In this document: piece by piece, positions 58,678 through 64,000 of the stretch
Layout of the letters: each line of letters starts with the position of its first letter
How positions within the stretch are numbered: the stretch's first letter is position 1
Source: Mycobacterium sp. ACS4331
Lineage (GTDB): Bacteria > Actinomycetota > Actinomycetes > Mycobacteriales > Mycobacteriaceae
NCBI RefSeq assembly: GCF_001667265.1
Contig: NZ_LZHW01000029.1
Location: forward strand, 29,922-93,921
Reading direction: 5' to 3'
DNA: 64,000 bases
Made by a program: the position numbers and the translations under genes
Notes under the pieces: model-generated
The model's database searches: none
What the model was told of the DNA's origin: nothing
Seen by the model: the letters and a program-made list of their open reading frames with translations, nothing else

Positions 58678-58700
58678 TTTTCACGCTTGCGTAAATCAAT
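58673..58700 (+). terminator. Dyad ATTGATTT...AAATCAAT after prcA
   Basis: Eight-base arms (58673-58680 and 58693-58700) with inner ACGC/GCGT pairing and a two-base bulge. It includes the prcA stop codon. Its AT-rich symmetric form could equally be an operator for the sdh operon whose first gene starts at 58760. Confidence 0.45.
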
Positions 58701-58759
58701 CTGCCCGCGGGCTGCCCACGGTGTAGCTTCACCGATACGGTCGGACGGGCGGGGGGCAG

Positions 58760-59530
58760 ATGACATCGGCGGTCGGACGGGCAGATGCGGCTGACGCGGC
58801 CGACGCCGGACACGAGGTGCCACGGCGACCCGCCGGTCAGCGGCCGAGTTGGCAGTGGAGGGTCCAGCCCTCCACGGTGACCCTGAAACTGGTCATGGCT
58901 GTGACCGGCATCATCTTCGCGCTGTTCGTCCTTGTGCACATGGTCGGAAACCTGAAGGTCTACACCGGTTCGACGCACTTCGACGACTACGCGCATTGGC
59001 TGCGCACCCTGGCCGAGCCGCTGTTGCCCTACGAGGGGGCGTTGTGGGTATTCCGGGTGGTTCTGCTGGCCAGCCTGATCGCCCACGTGGGGGCGGCGGG
59101 AATGCTCACCGTTCGGGCACGCCGGGCCCGGGGCAGATTCCGGCGCACGGGACTGCGGTCACTGCGGTCGTTCACCGCACGCACGATGCTGGTCAGCGGT
59201 CTGGTGCTGCTGCTGTTCATCGTCTTCCACATCCTCGATCTGACGGTCGGCGCGGTGCCCGCGGCATCCGGCTCCTTCGCGTCAGGGCAGGCGTACGGCA
59301 ACCTGGTGGCGAGCTTCGACCGCCCTGCGGTGGCACTGTTCTACTTCCTGGCGATGGCCGTGCTCGGTGCGCACCTGGCGCACGGATTGTGGACGGCCGT
59401 CAACGATCTGGGCGTCACTGGGCGGCGCGCGCGGCAGGCCGGGGTGGCAGTGGGTGGCCTGCTGGCGCTGGCGGTCATGGTCGGCAACATGTCCATTCCG
59501 GTCGCGGTGCAGCTGGGGATGCTGCGATGA
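58760..59530 (+). CDS. sdhC: Succinate dehydrogenase (Sdh1-type) cytochrome b membrane subunit
   Basis: A 256-aa membrane anchor with five predicted helices. The first contains VTGIIFALFVLVHMVGNLKVY with a candidate haem-ligand His, and further His occur in LIAHVGAAG, FHILDLTVGA and LGAHLAHGLW. This single-polypeptide, dihaem-type anchor is characteristic of the Rv0249c-like Sdh1 complex. The N-terminal 35 residues are cytoplasmic and Arg/Ala-rich. A ribosome binding site (GGGGGG) precedes the ATG. Its stop overlaps sdhA (ATGA). It anchors the enzyme and passes electrons to menaquinone. Confidence 0.9.
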   Translation: MTSAVGRADAADAADAGHEVPRRPAGQRPSWQWRVQPSTVTLKLVMAVTGIIFALFVLVHMVGNLKVYTGSTHFDDYAHWLRTLAEPLLPYEGALWVFRVVLLASLIAHVGAAGMLTVRARRARGRFRRTGLRSLRSFTARTMLVSGLVLLLFIVFHILDLTVGAVPAASGSFASGQAYGNLVASFDRPAVALFYFLAMAVLGAHLAHGLWTAVNDLGVTGRRARQAGVAVGGLLALAVMVGNMSIPVAVQLGMLR

Positions 59531-61473
59531 CCTCGCTCGACGAGTTGCGGGGGTTGGGCCAGGTCCTGGACGGTGGGGTGCCGCCGGGGGACCCGGCCAC
59601 AGCCTGGGAACGACGCCTCCTGGACTATCGCCTGGTGAGTCCGTTGAACCGGCGGAAGTTCACGGTCATCGTGGTGGGAACCGGCTTGGCGGGCGCAGGG
59701 TGTGCCGCCGCGCTCGGTGAACTCGGCTACCACGTCGAATGTTTCACCTTCCATGACGCGCCGCGTCGCGCGCACAGTGTCGCGGCGCAGGGCGGCATCA
59801 ACGCCGCCCGCGGACGCAAGGTCGACAACGACAGTGTCGGGCGGTTCGTGAAGGACACCGTCAAAGGTGGCGACTTCCGCGGCCGTGAAGCGGACTGCTT
59901 CCGGCTGGCGCAGGAGTCGGCGCGCGTCATCGACCACATGAACGCGATCGGTGCCCCGTTCGCCCGTGAGTACGGTGGCAGCCTGGCGACCCGCTCGTTC
60001 GGTGGAGTGCAGGTGTCGCGGACCTACTACACCCGTGGCCAGACCGGTCAGCAGCTTCAGATTGCGGCGAGTCAGGCGCTGCTGCGTCAGGTGCATGCCG
60101 GCAGCGTGAACCTGCACACCCGCACCGAGATGCTCGATCTGATCGTCGATGACGGGGTGGCCCGCGGAATCGTCACACGACATCTGGTGACCGGTGAGGT
60201 CCGCGCCTGGACCGGGCATGCCATCGTGCTCGCGACGGGCGGGTACGGCAACGTGTTTCACCGCTCGACGCTGGCCAAGAACTCCAACGCCAGCGCCACC
60301 TGGCGGGCTCACCTCCGTGGCGCGGTGTTCGCCTCGCCGTCGTTCATCCAGTTCCATCCCACTGCGCTGCCGGTGAATTCGGAATGGCAGTCGAAGACGA
60401 TTCTGATGAGCGAGTCGCTGCGCAATGACGGCCGGATCTGGGTGCCGAAACAGGCAGGGGATGAGCGGGCGCCCAACGACATTCCCGAGTCCGACCGGGA
60501 CTACTACCTGGAACGGATGTATCCGTCGTACGGCAATCTGTCTCCGCGCGATGTGTCGTCGCGGGCGGCGCGCACACAGATCGAGGCCGGCCGGGGGGTG
60601 GGCCCCCTGAAGAACAGCGTGTACCTGGATTTCCGGGATGCCCTGGCGCGTGTGGGGCGGGACAAGATCGCTGAGCGCTACGGCAATCTGTTCTCGATGT
60701 ACCGCGATGCGACCGGCGAGGACCCGTATTCGGTACCCATGCGGATCGCTCCGGGAGCGCACTTCTCGATGGGTGGTTTGTGGACCGACTTCGACCAGAT
60801 GTCCTCGATACCAGGTCTTTTCGTGGCGGGGGAGGCCAGCTGGGCATACCACGGTGCTAATCGGCTGGGAGCCAACTCGCTGCTGTCGGCGTGCGTCGAC
60901 GGATGGTTCACGTTGCCGTACTCCATTCCTAATCACCTTGCCGGGCAGTTGGGCACCCCGCCGCTGGCCGCCGATGCGCCCGCGGTGGCCGCGACCCTCG
61001 CCGAAACCACGGACAGGGTCCAGGCTCTGCTGTCCGTTGGCGGAAGCCAGGGGCCGGAGCGGTTCCATCGCCGACTGGGCGAAATCCTCTACCGCGGGTG
61101 CGGAGTGTCACGGTCGGAGGCGGGGCTCATTCAGGCCATCGCCGAGATCGACGCCCTGACTGCGGACTTCTGGTCCGACCTGAGGGTCGCGGGAAGCGGT
61201 GCTCAGTTCAACCAGGAGCTGGAGAAGGCCGGCCGGGTGGCGGACTTCCTCGGACTGGCCCGCCTGATGTGCATCGACGCGCTCGACCGCGACGAGTCGT
61301 GTGGTGCCCATTTCCGCGAGGAGCATCAGACCGCTGACGGCGAGGCCCAACGCGACGACGAGAACTGGTGTTTTGTCTCCGGATGGCAGCACAGCGCCGA
61401 TGGACCCGTGGTCCGTCGCGCCGAGCCGTTGTCCTTCTCCGCCGTGCCGTTGCAGACGAGAAACTATGTGTGA
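59527..61473 (+). CDS. sdhA: Succinate dehydrogenase/fumarate reductase flavoprotein subunit
   Basis: A 648-aa FAD subunit that interconverts succinate and fumarate. FAD motif VIVVGTGLAGAGCAAALGEL near residue 45, the covalent-FAD His in AHSVAAQGGINAARG, HPTALPVNSEWQSK and the catalytic-site Arg region VGPLKNSVYLD and HFSMGGLW, plus GEASWAYHGANRLGANSLL. The long N-terminus and size agree with the Sdh1 (Rv0248c) type rather than the SdhA of Sdh2. It is translationally coupled to sdhC and lies 9 bp before sdhB. The direction in vivo (oxidation or reduction) is not decided by sequence. Confidence 0.94.
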   Translation: MTSLDELRGLGQVLDGGVPPGDPATAWERRLLDYRLVSPLNRRKFTVIVVGTGLAGAGCAAALGELGYHVECFTFHDAPRRAHSVAAQGGINAARGRKVDNDSVGRFVKDTVKGGDFRGREADCFRLAQESARVIDHMNAIGAPFAREYGGSLATRSFGGVQVSRTYYTRGQTGQQLQIAASQALLRQVHAGSVNLHTRTEMLDLIVDDGVARGIVTRHLVTGEVRAWTGHAIVLATGGYGNVFHRSTLAKNSNASATWRAHLRGAVFASPSFIQFHPTALPVNSEWQSKTILMSESLRNDGRIWVPKQAGDERAPNDIPESDRDYYLERMYPSYGNLSPRDVSSRAARTQIEAGRGVGPLKNSVYLDFRDALARVGRDKIAERYGNLFSMYRDATGEDPYSVPMRIAPGAHFSMGGLWTDFDQMSSIPGLFVAGEASWAYHGANRLGANSLLSACVDGWFTLPYSIPNHLAGQLGTPPLAADAPAVAATLAETTDRVQALLSVGGSQGPERFHRRLGEILYRGCGVSRSEAGLIQAIAEIDALTADFWSDLRVAGSGAQFNQELEKAGRVADFLGLARLMCIDALDRDESCGAHFREEHQTADGEAQRDDENWCFVSGWQHSADGPVVRRAEPLSFSAVPLQTRNYV

Positions 61474-61482
61474 GAAGCCGAC

Positions 61483-62232
61483 ATGAAGCTGACCCTGGAG
61501 ATCTGGCGGCAGGCCGACGCGTCCTCTGACGGTGGCTACGAGTCGTACACGGTCGATGACGCGACACCGGAGATGTCTCTGCTCGAACTGCTCGACCGAC
61601 TCAACGACGCCCTGGTCGCCGAGGGACGGGAGCCGGTGGCCTTCGACTCCGACTGCCGCGAGGGGGTCTGTGGATCCTGCGGAATCACCGTCGACGGTCG
61701 TCCGCACGGTCCGCAGCCCCACACCCCGTCATGTCGTCAGCATGTCCGGTCGTTCGCAGACGGCGCTCGAGTCCGGTTGGAGCCCTTCCGGTCCGCGGCG
61801 TATCCGGTGGTCCGCGATCTCGTGGTCGACCGCTCGGCGTTGGATCGCGTGATCGCGAGCGGCGGCCATGTCGCCGTCGACGCGGGCACGGCCGCGGATG
61901 CCGATGCCGACCCACTGCCGCATGACGATGCCGAGTACGCGTTGGACTTTGCGGCGTGCATCGGCTGCGGCGCGTGCGTGGCGGCATGCCCGAATGGCGC
62001 GGCCCATCTGTACGCGGGTGCAAAGCTCCTGCATCTGGGGACGGTGACGCGCGGCCGTCAGGAGCGTGGCCGGCGTGCGCTTGCGCTGATCGCCCAGATG
62101 GACAACGAATTCGGCCCGTGCTCCAGCTACGGCGAATGTTCTGAGGTGTGCCCCGAGCACATTCCGCTGACCGCGGTGGCGGCGGTGAATCGTGAGGTCG
62201 TGCGCGCCCGGTTGCGGGGCAGACCGGACTGA
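61483..62232 (+). CDS. sdhB: Succinate dehydrogenase iron-sulfur subunit
   Basis: A 249-aa subunit with the full electron relay. [2Fe-2S] ligands are in DCREGVCGSCG and a later Cys (SCRQH), the [4Fe-4S] motif is CIGCGACVAACP, and the [3Fe-4S] motif is CSSYGECSEVCPEHIP, where the middle Cys is replaced as usual. It carries electrons from the flavin to the membrane anchor. The ATG is 9 bp after the sdhA stop. The order C-A-B, with the transporter gene following, makes one four-gene operon. Confidence 0.95.
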   Translation: MKLTLEIWRQADASSDGGYESYTVDDATPEMSLLELLDRLNDALVAEGREPVAFDSDCREGVCGSCGITVDGRPHGPQPHTPSCRQHVRSFADGARVRLEPFRSAAYPVVRDLVVDRSALDRVIASGGHVAVDAGTAADADADPLPHDDAEYALDFAACIGCGACVAACPNGAAHLYAGAKLLHLGTVTRGRQERGRRALALIAQMDNEFGPCSSYGECSEVCPEHIPLTAVAAVNREVVRARLRGRPD

Positions 62233-62251
62233 TCGGGAGGGGCCGGGGGAG

Positions 62252-63670
62252 ATGAACAGACCATGGGTGCCGTACCTGTGGAAGGCGGGAGTGCCCGTCC
62301 TCGTTGCCGCCGTCGTCTACTTTCTGCCCGTCCCCGATGGTGTCGAACCCACGGGCATGCGCATGCTCGGCATCTTTCTGGGCACCATCTTGGCGCTGAT
62401 CCTGCAGCCGCTGCCGACCGGTTCGGTGGCGCTGATCGGGATGGCCGTGGCGATGCTGACCAAGACCGAGTCCGCCGCGAAGGCTTTGGCCGGTTTCGCC
62501 AATACGACGGTGTGGCTGATCGTGGCTGCGTTCTTCATCGCCGAGGGGTTTCTGCTGACGGGGCTGGGCCGGCGAATCGCGCTCCTGTTCGTGACGCGCC
62601 TGGGGCGATCGACACTGGGATTGTCGTACGGCATGGCGTTGACCGATCTGATCCTGGCGCCGGCGACTCCGTCGAACACCGCCCGGTGCGGGGGCGTGGT
62701 GTTTCCCGTTGTGGCCTCGCTGAGCCAACTCGAGGACTCCCACCCCGAACCGGAGGAGTCGCGTAAACGGCTGGGGGCGTTTCTCACCCTGACCGCACTG
62801 CAGGTCAACGTCGTCACCTCGGCGATGTTCCTGACCGCGATGGCGGGGAATCCGGTGGCCCAGGAGGCGGCCCGAAAGCTGGGCGTCGAGATCTCCTGGG
62901 GGAGATGGGCATTGGCCGCGATCGTGCCCGGCGTCGTCAGCCTCCTCGCGGTGCCGTGGGTGATGTCGAAGATCTACCCGCCGACGATCAAGAAGACGCC
63001 CGATGCTCCGCAGCAGGCGCGTGATCAGTTGCGTGAAGCGGGAGCGATGTCCCGCGGGGAATGGATCATGGCCGGGACGTTCGTACTGTTGTTGATCCTC
63101 TGGTGTCTGGGCAGCGTCGTGAACATCGATGCCACGACCGCCGCGTTCGTCGGCATCGCGATCCTGTTGATCACCGGAGTCCTCAGCTGGAAGAACCTCG
63201 CGGACAACGCGTCGGCGTGGAGCACGCTGGTGTTCTTCGGCGTGCTGGTCGGAATGGCCGCGGAACTGAACGATCTCGGTGTCATCGACTGGATCGGCAA
63301 CTCGGTGGCCGGTTCGGTCGACGCACTGCCGTGGCTGGTCGCATTCGCGATCCTGACGCTGGTCTACTTCTATTCGCACTATCTGTTCGCCTCCAACACC
63401 GCACACATCGTCGCGATGTACGCCGTGTTCGTCGGGGCGGCGATCGCGACCGGCGCCCCACCGCTGTTCTCGGCGTTGGTGTTCGGGTTCATCGGCAACC
63501 TCTTCGGTGGCTTGGCGCACTACTCCTCCGGCCCAGCGGGTGTGGTCTACGGGTCCGGGTACGTGAAGACCGCCGAACTGTTCCGCATCGGATTCGCCAT
63601 CAGCATCGTCAACATCCTGATCTGGACGCTGGTCGGCGGTGGCTGGATGAAACTGATCGGAATCTGGTGA
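62252..63670 (+). CDS. DASS-family dicarboxylate/sodium symporter
   Basis: A 472-aa polytopic carrier of the divalent anion:Na+ symporter family (SLC13/CitT-like). Motifs: TTVWLIVAAFFIAEGFLLTGLGRRIAL, APATPSNTARCGGVVFPV (first SNT substrate/sodium site), FASNTAHIVAMYAVFV (second SNT site) and SSGPAGVVYGSGYV. SNT motifs of this kind bind C4-dicarboxylates. Placed 20 bp after sdhB with its own ribosome binding site (GGGGGAG), it probably imports succinate, fumarate or malate for the Sdh complex. The stop directly abuts the convergent HNH gene. Confidence 0.9.
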   Translation: MNRPWVPYLWKAGVPVLVAAVVYFLPVPDGVEPTGMRMLGIFLGTILALILQPLPTGSVALIGMAVAMLTKTESAAKALAGFANTTVWLIVAAFFIAEGFLLTGLGRRIALLFVTRLGRSTLGLSYGMALTDLILAPATPSNTARCGGVVFPVVASLSQLEDSHPEPEESRKRLGAFLTLTALQVNVVTSAMFLTAMAGNPVAQEAARKLGVEISWGRWALAAIVPGVVSLLAVPWVMSKIYPPTIKKTPDAPQQARDQLREAGAMSRGEWIMAGTFVLLLILWCLGSVVNIDATTAAFVGIAILLITGVLSWKNLADNASAWSTLVFFGVLVGMAAELNDLGVIDWIGNSVAGSVDALPWLVAFAILTLVYFYSHYLFASNTAHIVAMYAVFVGAAIATGAPPLFSALVFGFIGNLFGGLAHYSSGPAGVVYGSGYVKTAELFRIGFAISIVNILIWTLVGGGWMKLIGIW

Positions 63671-64000
63671 TCAGCTTGTGTCTCTTTGTGCGCGTGCGCG
63701 TTTGACGCGCGCGGTCTCTTCGGCGGTGCGCGTGCGCTTTCGTCTGGGCATCAGCTGTCCGCGGTTGCTCTCCGGTGTGGGTGCTGGTGTCGGCGGGATC
63801 ACTTGCGGCAGTGGTGCGGTGGTGGTGTCCCAATGCGGGAACACGATGCGGCTACCCGGGTGGGTGGTGTAGGTGTGGCCGGTGGCCGCGGTCCAGACGA
63901 TGGTGCCGTCGGGGTGCTGAACATCCGACCAGCCCTGCTCTCCGGTCCAGAACGTCTTGAGCAGGTGGTTCTTTCGGCACAGGCAGCGAAGGTTCGATGG
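63671..64000 (-). CDS. HNH endonuclease/DUF222 (13E12-type) protein, C-terminal part
   Basis: Only the last 109 residues are in the window; the gene enters from the right edge. The visible start [22 protein letters not shown] is the end of the HNH motif (Cys-x-Cys and His/Asn residues for metal binding) found in 13E12-repeat proteins. [21 protein letters not shown] is a typical conserved tail, and a basic Arg/Lys-rich C-terminus follows. These proteins are numerous in mycobacteria and can be mobile or domesticated nucleases. No terminal repeats can be judged from this fragment. Confidence 0.85.
   Translation of the reverse strand, partial: PSNLRCLCRKNHLLKTFWTGEQGWSDVQHPDGTIVWTAATGHTYTTHPGSRIVFPHWDTTTAPLPQVIPPTPAPTPESNRGQLMPRRKRTRTAEETARVKRARAQRDTS

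Noticed and set aside
63671..64000. Insertion sequence at the right edge
   Set aside because: The fragment is the end of an HNH/DUF222 protein. No transposase or terminal inverted repeat is visible in the part shown.

Overview
The window reads as a chromosomal segment of a rapidly growing mycobacterium (Mycolicibacterium type). It has very high GC, dense gene packing with many GTG starts and ATGA/GTGA/TGATG overlaps, mycothiol synthesis (mshC), a Pup-proteasome locus, mycobacterial lipoproteins and an MTB12-type antigen. From the M20 peptidase gene (18.7 kb) to prcA (58.7 kb) the gene order follows M. tuberculosis Rv2141c-Rv2109c, read in the opposite direction and with insertions. The diflavin nitrate reductase and a GlcP-type sugar permease beside hisEG recall M. 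smegmatis. Gene equivalences come from remembered family and synteny knowledge; no database search was run.

Layout. 0-10 kb: the end of a universal stress protein, a STAS anti-anti-sigma protein, then a complete nitrate-assimilation cluster with two divergent arms: (small beta-rich ORF)-nirB-nirD leftward and narK-nasN rightward. 10-13 kb: a TetR regulator and SDR-like protein sharing a dyad-rich operator, and a long-form ilvD. 13-18 kb: an MmyB-type regulator translationally coupled to a UvrA-like ATPase, then a type III polyketide synthase with a membrane methyltransferase. A 370-bp gene-free, lower-GC stretch and tRNA-Leu(GAG) follow, and here the M. tuberculosis synteny begins. 18.7-33 kb: M20 peptidase, PEBP protein, NTF2-like and metallo-beta-lactamase genes, pyrD-DUF5703-lppL, uppP-phosphatase-DUF3090-kinase-like block, META lipoprotein, cysQ-mshC, DUF1254 lipoprotein, patatin. 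33-45 kb: PAC2 protein, metH, HAD hydrolase, a flavin monooxygenase, glcP, hisE-hisG, DUF4126, a mercuric-reductase-like flavoprotein and a thioesterase-fold protein. 45-59 kb: RecB-like nuclease, trmI, DUF503, lppK and MTB12-like genes, then the Pup-proteasome region (mpa, dop, pup, prcB, prcA) enclosing an adenosine-specific-kinase-family gene and a four-gene operon with two paralogous membrane proteins. 59-64 kb: a Sdh1-like succinate:quinone oxidoreductase operon ending in a DASS dicarboxylate transporter, and the tail of an HNH/DUF222 endonuclease.

The most notable non-coding signal is upstream of metH. The leader can be folded into an S-adenosylhomocysteine (SAH) riboswitch-like pseudoknot, directly downstream of a plausible -10 box. 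Its 3' strand can instead pair with the metH Shine-Dalgarno sequence. Many genes show a TANNNT-type -10 box 6-8 nt before the start codon, the signature of leaderless transcription, and this was used to choose several starts. No CRISPR array, insertion sequence or rRNA was seen.
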